From Paraphaeosphaeria minitans (Eukaryota; Ascomycota; Dothideomycetes; Pleosporales; Didymosphaeriaceae), in contig WJXW01000001.1 in the NCBI GenBank assembly GCA_015832175.1, forward strand, positions 1,240,001 to 1,304,000: 64,000 bases of DNA, read 5' to 3'. Numbering within the stretch: position 1 is the stretch's first letter; every line of letters begins with the position of its first letter. The translations under genes were made by a program, and so were the position numbers. The notes below the pieces were generated by a model. It did no database searches, was not told where the DNA came from, and worked only from the letters and a program-made list of their open reading frames with translations. Positions 23,711 to 34,898 of this stretch are shown piece by piece.

Positions 23711-24834
23711 GTCGGTGTCATACACAACTGGCAATGCCGCCAAGCAGCCTCGCCGTCGTACACTTGACCCCTTTTTGCAGACTACTCCGATGAAATGTAT
23801 TTCTCCGACGGCCGGCTGATGCTCCATTAGTGAATATGTGCGGACGGAGCGACCCATGGCCCCAAGCGCACGAATAGGTACCTAGGCAGTCGGACGTCCC
23901 AAATCCAGGCTTCCCTAGCCCCCCGATCGTCTCCCGCGCCGTCACGTCCTGTTCCGCACCGTCGGTCCGTCTGGCGCCTCGCCTCGCCTCGCCCCGCCCC
24001 GCCTCGCCCTCTGGGACGCCGCGCAAATCGCTAGCCCCATGCGGCATATGGTCGGCGTCCTCGCCATGTGTCCTGTCACAACGGCGTCCCAAACCATTTG
24101 AGTTCGCGCGAACCCTGCCCCCTTCCGCGCGTTGGCCGCTACTGCACGCGCGGCTCGTAGCATTGGCGTAGCGTCAGGCGCGCGCTCCCTTCGGGCCTTT
24201 GGCTGCGGCGCTGGTGCGTGCGGTGGGTTGGTGGGTAGGTAGCGAGAGGTGATTTGCACAACTCAGTGGTCCATGGTTAAGCCAGGGTGGGGGGCACATT
24301 TGAAGAATACGAGGGGAATAAGACCGAAGTTTGGGCCGGGCCGCATGGCACCTGTGCGGCGGTGCGTGCGTGGGCGGGTGGGGAGGTCGTGAGGAGTTGT
24401 GAGAAGTCTTCGGCTCTACGCGCCGAGGGCGGTGGACGTCGATTCCAATGTGCCATGCTCTCGTGGTAGAGTGAATTAGGTGGATGGCCTGCAGGGGTCC
24501 GTCCTGGATCCCGCGCTCTACTGCCTTGAAGGTTGGAGCTACGGGCAAGGTTACTCACAATCCAGGTCAGGATCCGGACTCGAACGTAATCTGTTGTGTG
24601 GCCTGAATGTGAGTTGATTGAATGCTTTCTGGAGCCTTCTTCGAAGAAGCGTGGAACTGGAGCAGGTCAGAGTCTCAATCCAGTCTAGAGGTGATATCTT
24701 GCTCCCCTGAACCGACGCGATGCAAGAAAGTTTCTCAAATAATACAAAAATGCCATGGTGACCACACCCGCGTCATTCCATGTTTTTCTGGGTAGCAGCT
24801 CCAACCGAGTCTCCTCTCAACGTGCTATATAAAC

Positions 24835-24878
24835 GCGAAAATGAAGCGAAAATGAAGCGAAAATGAAGCGAAAATGAA
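24835..24878 (+). repeat. 11-bp tandem repeat
   Basis: Four perfect copies of GCGAAAATGAA directly after a TATATAAA box-like sequence at about 24825. Confidence 0.85.
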
Positions 24879-26148
24879 CCACAGCGATCCATCGCATCGT
24901 AGTTGACAAAGGATTCTGAAACGAGCGGAAGGCCCGTCCCGACACATTAATCTTTTCAGCCTCTCCCGCCGCCTCTCCTGCCGCTCCTTCTTCCTCCCTT
25001 TCGAATTGCGCGTGTAGGTCTCTTGGCCGGCCCTTTGGTGTGCTTCCTCGCGGGCTCCTTGGCCGGCTTCTTGCCGTGCATCTTGGTCGGTTTCTTGGTC
25101 GGCGTTTTATCTAGTGTACATCTTCGTTCATTATTCGTAATCGTTCCACCGTCCCGTGCGGTGAAATTCTACGAAACGCCTTTCTTCTTGGTCGTGCGCG
25201 TGCCTCGAGCTGGGATCGGGCAGCATCCTCCGTAACACTGAGAATCGGTATTGCGCTGGCCACTACAAGAGAGCCATAGCGCACAATGGGTGTGGATTCG
25301 AAGAAGATCTTGACGTAGGAACGTGGATGATTCGAAAGAGTGACGAGAAGCTAATGCAAGGATATGAACCGAGTATGGAAACGACTATCAGTGACAAGGC
25401 TCTGCTGTCAGTTCAGAGCGCCCGAAAAATAAACCCCCGTGAAGAACATTCGGCAGGCATTGGTACTACCTAGGAAGCATGCAACTGCGCTCGTCGATCT
25501 TCTGGAAGCTTTGGCTATTCGAAATACCGGAAGTAGCTTTGATTGAGTGCGGCACCGTTGGGGCGATGGTGGAGTTTCGGACAACAGCCCGGCCAATCTT
25601 CCAGCACGCATGCTAGCTACCAACAGAGCCCTGCAAACTTCTCCATGCGGAGCAAGAATTCTGCCACCTCGCCAAGACCCACGTCTGATTTCTCGCAGTC
25701 TAGCAGATCCATTAGCGTTCACCCACGAAGACGACTTCTCCGTTCGGCACATGGACCGAAAGTCAGACAGATTGACAGGTGCTTGTGAGGAAACAACCGT
25801 TCCTAGCTGACCAGACGGAGTCAGGTTGAAGAGCGAGAGAGCGTGTGAAGGTGACACAGCGCGCCTTGCAGCTTCCCAGGAACCAACCCAAGGACAACTG
25901 CGCTCACGCAAACCCACATCCGGGCCACTGCAGCACTACACGAAAGAGACGCTGTTTCTAGTGTCATTTATATGCAAGATAAAAGTGTATAAAAGTGTAT
26001 TATACCACACCGCGCACCAGGCCTCAACCAGGTATGCACCAACCATACAAGTACGCAGAACGGGGGTATGCACAAGGCAAGGATCCCACCACCTATATAC
26101 AACCTTCCCATGTGGCCCCGATAACACTGACACTGCCGATCTCATCGC

Positions 26149-29100
26149 TTACGCCACAAGCCCCTTCCCCTCGATGATCCCCCTCGAGCTCTGCTGGCTA
26201 CTCCGCTCAGCCTCGCTCGACGCTTTGCCTTCGCTCACACCAGAGCTGCCCGGGCCAATTGGGAGCCCTGCGTGCGGCGCGTGCTTGATTTCCTTCCGCC
26301 CATTAGCCTTGTAGTAGAGGACAACGTCGCCGCCGCCGCGCCAAATGTGTGCGCGGATGGAGGCGAGTGTCATTGTTGGTGCGAGGGGCTGTGTCACGCG
26401 TTAGCATACAACTTCACAGCCTTGCACTGCCATGCAATGGCGTGTGGCATAGAGTACCATACCTGATTCTGGCAGTACAACTCTAGATACTCCTCAGGCT
26501 TCAGCTGCGCGTCCTCTTTCTCAGAGTCTTCCTTGCTGGGTGCTGGCTCGATGCGCTCAGCGACATACGACAGGATCTTACGCGCGCGCAGCATGCGATT
26601 CGCGTTGAGGCGGTTGTTTCTTCGGTGTGGATTAGCATCGCGAGCTACTGTATCAGGATGGGGGATCAGGGGTATGTACCCGTCGGAGGAGATGCTGGGG
26701 AGCAGAGCTTGGTAGGGCTCCAGTATGAAAGACACCTTGACGATGTCTTTAGAGGGGATTTGATTCTGGAAGGGCTTGTCAGCAGGAGTTGGGTGGAGAT
26801 GGCGGTGGATGTGAAGCGTACTAGGAGGAGGACATCGGCAAGCCAGACGGGAGCACACTTCTCGATGAGATCGGCTTGCTGGCCCAAAGAGCCGACCTTC
26901 CCTTCAAACAGATCAGCGACCCCGCCACTATCGGGGCGATCCTCTTGAATCAAAATGGTCGTGTTAGCAGGCGGTTTCAGAACGGGTGTCTCGTTCGGTA
27001 AACTGGGCGCGATTTGCGTCTCCAATTTTTGAGTGCCTTGATTTGACTGCTCCTCGTACGTCTGGCGAATCTTCTGTAGAGCTCCGAAGAAGCTGTCCTC
27101 AACGACCTTTTCGTCGGTTTTGTTCGAGTGCGAGTCACTGTCTTCCGACTTCTCGTCAGCAGCCGCTGGTTTCGGTGCCTCGGGCTTCTCTGAAGATGTG
27201 GCAAACTTTTTCATGGTGAGGGACATGCCGAATTTCTTGCCAAAAAGACCCTTGCTCTTCTTCTGCGTCTGGATGTCCTCGGCTGGTGATTGAGGTGCCG
27301 TTTCCTCTGACCCTTCTGTGGAACTATTTTCCTTTTTGTTGCCATTTCCGTTCCCATTTCCGTTCCCATTGGTAGTAGGCGTCCTGGAGAAGTAGTCCGA
27401 CTGGTTGTGTGTAGAGCTCCTCTGGGTGGCAGTCTTCTCCAATTGAGAACTCTCTTCCGTTGTAGGAGTGAGAAGGTGATTAAGATGGGAGCCTTTACCT
27501 GCGCTTAACGGAGGGATACCCGGTGTAGCTTGGCCTATGTGCATACCAGGAGTTGTGGGAGGTAGGTGAAATCCGTTCTGAGGGCGAATAGTGGAGCCTG
27601 ATGTAGGCCCGGGCGAGGCGTCTTTCCATCCGTTGAGATTGCTATCTGGCAGCTGAATGCTACTTGGCGGATTGGATCGACTTGCAACATTCGCAAGCAG
27701 TGCTTCTCTAAAGGCAGCATCACGCTTTATCTCCTCGTCAACGAGGTTCGCGAAAAGGTACCGCATTACCCATTTGCCAAGATTTACTGCACGTAATCAG
27801 CACAGTCATGCGAATTGTCGTACGATAAGCTTACTTCTCTGATCTTCCCTGAAGTCAATGTTCTCTTCAAGGCCCAATTCGTCGGCGTACATTTCGGCAT
27901 CGAAGCAATAATTTTCCTCCAAAACACACGTCAGGCTTCCTATCCGTGTGTCAACGGCACACCAATGGGCAACAGTTTCGCGAGTGTTCACTTCGGGCAC
28001 GACATCTTCCAAGTGGCGTTTGCCAAACGATTTTATGGGAACGCACTGCGATGGTGTTAGTCAGAGAAAAACCTGGGGAGCATAATACATACAGCGAGTA
28101 AATCCCAGAGGATAACTTCTCCGGCAGTATCTAGGGTCAACACTCTTCTTCTATCGTTGAGTAGGTGATGCTTGATCAGGCCGTTCTGGCCTTCTATAGA
28201 AAAGTCAGGCAAATCTCGACAGGGAACAATAACACCGTGATCTGGTGCCACCAAGGCTTCGGCAGGCTTGCGCGCGCTGGTGACTGAATACAAGGTGGCA
28301 GCATCGGAATCCTTAGAAAAGAGTTGGGGAAACGGCGCCGTGTTAGACATGCGTAGTAGAGCTTTGTATGGAATCTTCGGTGCGGCTCCATTGGTGGGAG
28401 GTGTCGACGCAGCAGGAGGAGATGGATATCGGGATCGTGTTGTGGCGATGCTGGACCTATGCATCTTGTAGGACTCAGGGAGCGCAATCTCGGCCGCAGT
28501 GTCTACATCGTTCCACCGGTTGATACTTGAGCTGGATGTTGCTGTCCATACCCAGTCACCAGCGGCGACCACCTTGTTGACACCCTCGTGCTCCTGCAAC
28601 ACCGCGACCGAAACGCCCTCGTCCATCTCAGGACAATTGCGGGTGTCGCTCTTGGCGACGATACCCGAGCGATCGGCAGAATAGAAAACTTTCAGCTGCG
28701 GGTCATCTGAGAAGAGTGACCATACGCTGTCGTTGTGCATGTTAAGCGTGTACATGCACCGCCCCGCTGTCATGGACCATACTTTGACAGTCTGATCGGA
28801 CGAGGCCGTGAGAATCGTGTCGCCGTCCTGCGTGATGAGGACGTCCCGCACATTGTCCGTATGCCCTACAAACTTGGTGACGCGCTTGCCGGTCCTCGCG
28901 TCCCATATGCGCACAATGCTCTCGGGCCCGCCGCTTGCTACGATGGAGGGGCTGCATGCGAGAGCATAGACGGAGCCTTTGGCGATGTTCTCATCGTCGC
29001 CAACGGCGATCTGAAGCTTCTGGCCGGCGCCATTCAGGTCCCACAGGCTTATCTTGTGATCGAGCCCGCCAGAAGCCACCCAATGCTCGTGTAGACCTGG

Positions 29101-29649
29101 CGAAGCAACGCGCTTGACATAGTCGGTATGCAGGCCAATCGTCTGCGGTGGCTGTATGTCTGCGGCGGCGGGGCGCCAGACTTTGACGGTGATGTCGGAG
29201 GAAGCAGAGACGAGGGCCTGGCTGCTCTGGGCGAGGACGAGGTCGTTGATCCAGTGGGTGTGGGCCTGGACCTGCTGGCGGAACTGGGTGGGCGGGGGCT
29301 TGTAGCTGGGCGCGCTCGAGTCTGCAAAGGGGTCTCTGTCATCGGCATCCTTGCGGTGGAGGTCGAGGTGCAGGTCCCAGGCGCATATTACACCGTCGCG
29401 ACCGCCCGAGTAACTGTGCCGCGTCAGTGGGATAATGACGCAAATACCACGGAAGCTCACAGAATGGAGTTGGCTGGGTCGACGGCGAGACCATTGACGC
29501 CCAGGCGGTGACCTCCTGCCGAGTTGGCCAGCGGCAGCACTGCGGCGGCTGGTCAGCTGTGTCGAGACATAACGCAGGCCCAGCTTGGGTCGAGGACAGG
29601 CAAGGGAGCACCCACCATACGAGATGCGCTTCCGCGCGTTGCGCCCCAT
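26149..29649 (-). CDS. WDR48/UAF1-like WD40 protein
   Basis: Eight exons on the minus strand: 29649-29616, 29539-29461, 29413-28093, 28045-27835, 27786-26822, 26765-26680, 26619-26463 and 26388-26149, giving 1030 residues with consistent phases. The N-terminal half is a WD40 propeller ([35 protein letters not shown], then repeats ending VKVWR, ISLWDL, VRIWDA, VKVWSM, VILWDL). The C-terminal part has the DUF3337 region of WDR48 ([12 protein letters not shown], the [13 protein letters not shown] segment, [27 protein letters not shown], and [17 protein letters not shown]). Between them lies a low-complexity segment with an Asn-Gly run and a lysine-rich [14 protein letters not shown] block. WDR48 in animals and Bun107 in fission yeast bind and activate ubiquitin-specific proteases, so this is probably a deubiquitinase cofactor. 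It was visible only as two separate frames before splicing. Confidence 0.92.
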
Positions 29650-29699
29650 TTTGCGCGGGATTACCGAAGGGACATGCGGAGCAGCAAATGCGGAATCCT

Positions 29700-29805
29700 C
29701 GAGGGCAGGGCAGAGCAGGGCAGGGCAGAGCAGAGCAGAGCAGAGCAGAACACAGTGGTGGCAGTGGCAGTGGCAGTGGCAGGGGGAGGGGCGGTGGCAG
29801 CGGTT
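29700..29805 (+). repeat. GGGCAG/GAGCAG/GGCAGT hexamer array
   Basis: Successive blocks of related hexamers and pentamers (GGGCAG, AGAGC, GGCAGT). It sits 50-150 bp upstream of the start codon of the WDR48-like gene, in its probable promoter or leader. Confidence 0.75.
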
Positions 29806-30299
29806 GTGCCGGCGGGAGGAAGTCGCGATGACCGTCCCATCCCAGCTCATCCCATCCCTGCCCCTGCCCCAGTCCGCAGCTTCCCCAGTGAGTCGGTTCC
29901 GCTACCTACGACAGGCGCGCACAGTCCATCCACACCCGCCCTCCAAACGGCCGTTCGGCGTGCTCTTCGTGGATGCAGACGGAATGGTGCAGGTAGACGT
30001 ACAGTGCTTCGTCGACGGGCGTCCAAGACACCAGAAGACGTTGACAAGCTGCCCAAGCCCAAGCCCAGCCTTGGAAGCTTGTTCGACGAGCCCACAGCTG
30101 CCACTGCCCCGAGAACCCGGACCCCACTTCTGCTGCACTCTGCGGGGTCAGGCACGCCCATGGCCCAAACAACCGCCGCGCCCATCACTCTGGGAGGGCG
30201 GCTATGAAAGGCGGGTATGGGAGGCGGCTATAAAGGCGGCTATGGTGAATGGTGACTTGTTTCTACACGCATGGGGCTGAACAGTATCTACCGCATCCT

Positions 30300-30345
30300 C
30301 TGACTGACTGACTGACTGACCGAATGACTGACCGACTGACTACCT
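30300..30345 (+). repeat. CTGA tetranucleotide array
   Basis: Imperfect CTGA/CCGA tetramers, about eleven copies. Confidence 0.8.
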
Positions 30346-30490
30346 ACACATGCATGCCCCGCTGACGCGGTTTTGGATCGCGGGCATACCTCTTAAGTAA
30401 TCGCGGGCCTACCTGCAACACGCCGCCAATGCTGATCCCGTATCCTTTCCGTATATGCCAAGTTACAAACACTATCCAAACACTCATTCC

Positions 30491-30610
30491 TAGTGCACGC
30501 CGTGGACAGATGCTTGCAAACCCTCCTCCCTAGTGCACGCCGTGGACAGATGCTTGAAAACCCTCCTCTCTAGTGCACGCCATTCACAGATGCTTGCAAC
30601 CCCTCCAGCT
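30491..30610 (+). repeat. 40-bp triplication covering the CDC5 gene end
   Basis: Three direct 40-bp copies at 30491-30530, 30531-30570 and 30571-30610. The third includes the last codons of CDC5, with its stop spanning the unit boundary. Each of the two outer copies, read on the minus strand, still encodes an EGxQASVHGVH-like tail followed by TAG, against QASVNGVH in the real gene. Confidence 0.9.
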
Positions 30611-32909
30611 CGTCTCGGCGCGTCCTGTACAGCTCTTGTGTCTCGCGCTCGCGCTTGCTAACAAATGACACCTCGTCGCGTAACCCTTCGAGTCGCCTCG
30701 CCACGCCCGACTGCTCCGAGTATTGCATCGTCCTAACAGAGTCCAGCTCCATCCGCGCCTTCTCCAGTGCCATCGACGCCTGTTTGATCTTGTCTCCAAG
30801 CAGAGCAGACCGCTTCATGTAGCCGCCGTGGTGCGTTGACAGCTTCTTCTCCATCTTGTTTGCCTGCTGTGCCGTCTCGATGATCTTGTCCTGCGCCTTG
30901 TTGAATGCTTCCACCATCATCTGGTGCTCGTCAACCTCGTCTTCTTCGTACCCGTCCAGTCCCGGCAGCGTAGATGATCCGTGCAAGTTGATCCACGCCG
31001 TGCCGAATTCCTCGTGGAACACCTTCTTATCCCTTTCGCTGTTCATCGATAGCTCCAGCGCAAATTCCATCTTGGCAGCCCTCAGAACTTCGTCACTGAA
31101 CTTTTCGAGCGGTTTCGCTCTTCCAGACACTTTGCCCCCACCAAACTGCTGCACGTCGTTTGCGATCAAGTGTGCCATTTCCGTCTCCACCTCGCGCTCA
31201 ATCGGATCCGAGATCTCCAGCGCCCTCTTCAATAACGCATCAATGTCGACTGTGGATGGTCTCGGTAACGACTTCTGAACAACTTGTGTTTGACGAGCGA
31301 ACTCTGCGCGCTCTGCTGCTTCCTGGACCTGCCTGTTCCGACGGTCACGCTCGGCAGCATCCTCTTGGCTAATTTCAATCTCCATGCTGTCTTCCCGCTC
31401 TTCGGGCAACTCAAACTCCCAGCTAGTGTCCTTGGGCTTGGGCAAAGCTGCGAGTCGGCTTCGTAGATCGGACTTCTTGGCGTTGTCGCGTAATTTTACG
31501 TCCCGCGGCGTTTGCCCTACGAGCTGCATCCCATCTTCTTGGTTCAGATGGAAGTTGTCGCGAGGGGTTCGCATGGGCGTCGCTCCGGGACCCTGCCGCG
31601 CAGGTGTAGCACCCGTTCCATTGGCTTGACGAAAAGGCGTTGCCATTGGGTTCGGGGTCACAATCTGGTGCCGTGTTGCTGAGCCCGGCAACGCGGGAGT
31701 GCTATCTTCGACGAGGTCTGGATTGTCTCCTCCCAATAGTGCTGACTGGGTTTCCGTCCTGAGTCGCGCATTTCGGACCTCGTTGGCGATAACATCTTCT
31801 TCCTTGGGTGCCATGGGTGTGCGAATGGGGGTGCTGCTCACGAGCGCAGAATAGTTGCCCACCAAACCTTCTGTAGCCATGTTGTCGCCGCCCACTCCTG
31901 TGATAGCCCTCTCTCCTGTCATTCCCATCTTGATGATGTCCTCCATTTCAGCATCGCCAACTTGGGGCGCGGGCAGTGCCAGAGCGCGACGCTTGCTGCT
32001 CTGCTCGGCTTCGCGAATTCTCTGATCCCGAGCTGCTTTTGCGTATGACGCTGCAAGACCTCCAGATTTGTTCTCTTCTTTCTTGCGCTTGTTTCCGCCT
32101 TCCTCCTGTTGCTCTGCTTTGCGCTTGTTCGCCAGTTGTTGTTTTCGTGGGTCGAAGGCTTCGCGCTGCTTCTCATTGCGGTCGAGCTCATCGATCGTGT
32201 CGTAGAATCCCGCCGGTACTTCGCGTTCGAGGGGTACATCAGCGTTGTAGTCGATATGGTTGCCCTTCTTCGCTGTGATCTTGATATTGATCCCACTAGC
32301 TTTGAGCTCACGCCTTTTCTGAAGCAGTGCGATTCTCCTCGATTCCTCCAGTTGTCGTTCGCGAGCTTTCCGTTTGGCTTTCTTTCCGCTCACATTCGCC
32401 AACCGCGCGCGCGCCTCTGAGAGCATCTCCTTGTCTTCCTCGTCCATGTCGATCGCATCAGGGCGAGCTGGTCTGGCCTCAGCATACGCATCGACCTCTC
32501 CTGGTCGAAGCCGGCGAACATCCTCAGCAGTGGGTGCCGCAGACTCTCCACCTTCTGGTCCGGCCAAGCCCAGGTCGCCGGATTCGCGTGATTCCTGTTC
32601 ATCGAGGAGCTTCTGGTAGCGTTCGAGACATTGTGTTGCGGTCCTTCCGACGATAGGTGCAATCGTACGCCATTGCGTGGGGAGCAGCTTGGCCATCGTA
32701 AGCAACTTCTCGTCGTCTTCGCGCGACCATTCGGTCTTCTTGATGCTCGGATCTAGCCATTCGTTCCATCGCGCCTTGCACTGCTTCGCCGTTTTCTTTG
32801 CGAGGAGTGAGGCACAGCGTGCCCACTGGTTCAGGCCATACTTCGAGATGGCGGCTTTGAGGACCTCGTCTTCGACGTTCGACCACTGTCCCACCTTGGT
32901 GACAACCAT
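30570..32909 (-). CDS. CEF1: Pre-mRNA splicing factor CDC5/CEF1
   Basis: A single uninterrupted reading frame of 779 residues. Two SANT/Myb repeats open the protein (about 6-55 with GQWSNVEDEVLKAAISKYGLNQW, and about 57-105 with TEWSREDDEKLLTMAKLLPTQW). They are followed by ATQCLERYQKLLDEQE, a hallmark of CDC5. The middle has the KKAKRKARERQLEESRRIALLQKRRELKASGI helix block and the AGFYDTIDELDR motif. The C-terminus is coiled-coil. CDC5/Cef1 is a core subunit of the Prp19/NTC complex that activates the spliceosome in the nucleus. The final dozen codons lie in a 40-bp unit that is repeated twice more downstream. It is divergent from the small gene at 33339, with 429 bp between starts. Confidence 0.96.
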   Translation of the reverse strand: MVVTKVGQWSNVEDEVLKAAISKYGLNQWARCASLLAKKTAKQCKARWNEWLDPSIKKTEWSREDDEKLLTMAKLLPTQWRTIAPIVGRTATQCLERYQKLLDEQESRESGDLGLAGPEGGESAAPTAEDVRRLRPGEVDAYAEARPARPDAIDMDEEDKEMLSEARARLANVSGKKAKRKARERQLEESRRIALLQKRRELKASGINIKITAKKGNHIDYNADVPLEREVPAGFYDTIDELDRNEKQREAFDPRKQQLANKRKAEQQEEGGNKRKKEENKSGGLAASYAKAARDQRIREAEQSSKRRALALPAPQVGDAEMEDIIKMGMTGERAITGVGGDNMATEGLVGNYSALVSSTPIRTPMAPKEEDVIANEVRNARLRTETQSALLGGDNPDLVEDSTPALPGSATRHQIVTPNPMATPFRQANGTGATPARQGPGATPMRTPRDNFHLNQEDGMQLVGQTPRDVKLRDNAKKSDLRSRLAALPKPKDTSWEFELPEEREDSMEIEISQEDAAERDRRNRQVQEAAERAEFARQTQVVQKSLPRPSTVDIDALLKRALEISDPIEREVETEMAHLIANDVQQFGGGKVSGRAKPLEKFSDEVLRAAKMEFALELSMNSERDKKVFHEEFGTAWINLHGSSTLPGLDGYEEDEVDEHQMMVEAFNKAQDKIIETAQQANKMEKKLSTHHGGYMKRSALLGDKIKQASMALEKARMELDSVRTMQYSEQSGVARRLEGLRDEVSFVSKRERETQELYRTRRDELEGLQASVNGVH

Positions 32910-33338
32910 CTCGACCCCTAGCTACCCTAGAATAGCTTACACAGATTTGGCAGTATTTGGACTTCGGGTTGTAGGTGCGGCGGCGTACGGCGGGTCGGAT
33001 TGCCGGAGGAATCGTGGTTGTCGCGCGCTGCGAGGCGTCGCGCAGAAGTCGGGAAAAGGCACTAGCGCGGCAACACTCTTGCTTATGTAACCCAGCTGAG
33101 GCAAAAGCGTAAGATATCACTGGGACGTCACTGGATATATTCACTTTCGAAGCTCGCAGTGAAATGCATTGCACCAAACTTATCACTGTATCAATTCAAT
33201 TTTCTACCAGCCGTTGCGCACCAGAGTTAACATAACCTCTCAATCTTTCAACTGAGATCTTCAATCGCTCGGACCACCCACTCAGACTTTCTTTGCGATC
33301 CAATACTTTTACGAATCCGTAACAGTTGTTGCGTTGCA
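32910..33338. promoter_or_regulatory. Divergent promoter CDC5/small mitochondrial protein
   Basis: This 429 bp interval between two divergent start codons contains both promoters. Frames on the minus strand extend into it but lose similarity to CDC5 upstream of MVVTKVGQW. A pyrimidine-rich stretch with CTTTC elements precedes 33339. Confidence 0.5.
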
Positions 33339-33784
33339 ATGCCTATTTTCCACCAAGCAGCCCGGCGGGCCGTCGCTGCAGCCCGGTCTCATCCTATCAA
33401 CAGCACCATCACATACTCACAGTTAGTGCCATCCCGGCAGCTCGCATCATCAGTTGCTACAGACTCCCAAAAAGATAAAAAAGTCACAACGAATTCTTCG
33501 GTCAGTTATCCAGAGCGGCAGCCCATACATAAAGTGGCTCAACATCTTCGTCGACCGAGCTTCTTCCCCTGCGCACTCAAACTAATACCCACCAGAACCA
33601 GCCCACCAGAACTGATGACCAGAAGACGAAGCCCAAGAAAACGCAAGCAGAACTGGACAAAGAATTGCAGCTTAAAATGCAGGGTCTATCAGGAGACGGC
33701 GGAGAATCGGGTGTGGAGTACGAGGATGGTCAACCTGTTTCGATGAAGAGAAGTGTGAAGAACAACATGTTCCGATACATATGA
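33339..33784 (+). CDS. Small protein with likely mitochondrial presequence
   Basis: Two exons, 33339-33500 and 33596-33784, for 116 residues; the 95-bp intron has a CTAATAC branch point. The N-terminus (MPIFHQAARRAVAAARSHP, then PSRQLASSV) is basic, alanine-rich and free of acidic residues, as in mitochondrial targeting peptides. The mature part is polar and lysine-rich (KPKKTQAELDKELQLKMQ) and ends with a Gly/Glu segment and SMKRSVKNNMFRYI. I do not recognise the family. The unspliced frame would read on for only 82 further codons after exon 1 and lose the tail, so splicing is preferred. It ends 64 bp from the convergent dehydrogenase gene. Confidence 0.65.
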
Positions 33785-33848
33785 TCGACGAAAACCTGGT
33801 CCAGCCCGGATCTGTACGGGTCCGAGTATTTCTCCCCCTCGTGTATCT

Positions 33849-34898
33849 CTATGCCTTCTTCTGCTCTCTTGACCCATCCCTCTCCTTGACGGCCTCGTTC
33901 TCGAACTCCAGCCCCGCTTTCTTCCTTACGACTCCAAATACACTGTGACTATCAAGTTTTCGACCACTTTCATCACCAAACGCTTTCGCTTCCTGCATCG
34001 ACCCCATGCTCAACTCACCGATTTCCAACTTCACTCCTTGCTCCTTCGCAATTCCCAACCCAATGCTCACATCCTTGATCGCGAGCTCCAGCGCGCTGTT
34101 CGGCGCTTGTCCTGCGGTCGGCATGTAGCTCCCCGAAGTTAGTCGCTTCGACGTGTTGGCCGCATAGGCGCCGAAGTTGGCTTCTATGAGCGACTCCAAA
34201 AGTGTGGCGGGGAGTCCAGACTTTTCGGCGAGCACATGTGCTTCCGAGAGAAGGTACATGAGGCCTGCGCTGATGAAATTGCTGGTTGATTTCAAGAGAA
34301 GGGCTTTGGAGGGGTCTTCGCCAACGCGGATAACGGCGCGGGCGATGACCCCTTGGAGGTAGGGTGCGAGGATTTCGATCGCTTGAGAGGGTCCAGCAAC
34401 AGCGACGAGGAGCTGGCCTGCGCGGGCAGTTGGCGGTGGGCCGAAGACCGGGGCAGCGACGAAAGAACAGTCGTGGGATGCGAGTACAGTTGCCAGAGAG
34501 GCTGTTGTGTTGGGGTGAACGGTCGTCGTGTCTACGAGGATTTTGCCTCTCAACGAATTGGTGGACACGAATGATTCAACTACAGTCGTAAGGACTTCAT
34601 CGTTCGTTACCTACAATACGTTAACACACCAACAATTCCTGGTGAGCGGTTTGTGAGGGGCCGCGAATGGACTAACCGATATGAAGATCATATCACACGC
34701 TTCGACTAGCTCCTTTATGTCCTGACATGGAAGACCACCAAGTGCCTTGAGCGGATCGCCTTTAGAAATGTTACGATTCGCGAAGTGGAGGGCAGGTAGC
34801 TCTTGCTCTGTGAGGTGTTTCTGGAGGTTGCATGCCATGGCAAGTCCCATTGACCCCAGGCCAAACCATCCTGATCGAGGCGGGCTTATCGACGACAT
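33849..34898 (-). CDS. Beta-hydroxyacid dehydrogenase (HIBADH/6PGDH-like)
   Basis: Two exons on the minus strand: 34898-34677 and 34610-33849, for 327 residues. The N-terminus has the NAD(P)-binding signature WFGLGSMGLAMACNL (residues 11-25). The substrate-binding loop region contains VDTTTVHPNTT and PVFGPPPTARAGQL. The catalytic lysine is K181 in LLLKSTSNFISAG, with the conserved Asn four residues later (N185). The C-terminal all-helical domain includes SALELAIKDVSIGLGIAKEQG, equivalent to the DxxL segment of the family. Members reduce or oxidise small beta-hydroxy acids such as 3-hydroxyisobutyrate. The precise substrate is unknown, and this fungal subgroup could be a 6-phosphogluconate-dehydrogenase-like enzyme of other specificity. 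The C-terminus extends by a charged tail. Confidence 0.88.

Larger units (their letters stand above)
23555..26148. other. Convergent spacer, 2.6 kb
   Basis: Between the 3' ends of DBP4 and the WDR48-like gene. It holds a GTAT array (23662-23710), a GGTACCTAGGC element near 23877, an 11-bp tandem repeat (24835-24878) and a short lysine-rich open frame on the minus strand (about 24956-25180). The largest open frame (25408-25917 minus, 169 codons) matches nothing I recognise, has a competing frame on the other strand, and is not called. Confidence 0.5.
29650..30490. other. Spacer with GGCAG and CTGA repeats
   Basis: This spacer lies upstream of the WDR48-like gene and downstream of CDC5; both genes are on the minus strand. 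It contains an AGGGCAG/AGAGCAG/TGGCAG array at about 29700-29805 and a CTGA array at 30300-30345. Frames of up to 231 codons cross the first array on the plus strand but have no recognisable domain. Confidence 0.5.

Noticed and set aside
24541..24620. Second tRNA-like B box (minus strand, GTTCGAGTCC)
   Set aside because: Flanking bases do not pair as a T stem and no anticodon arm is found.
25408..25917. 169-codon minus frame
   Set aside because: No domain, no splice context, and overlapping plus-strand frames of similar quality; probably chance.
29524..30280. Plus-strand frames of 227-231 codons upstream of the WDR48-like gene
   Set aside because: They cross the GGCAG repeat array, overlap each other in different frames and contain no motif.
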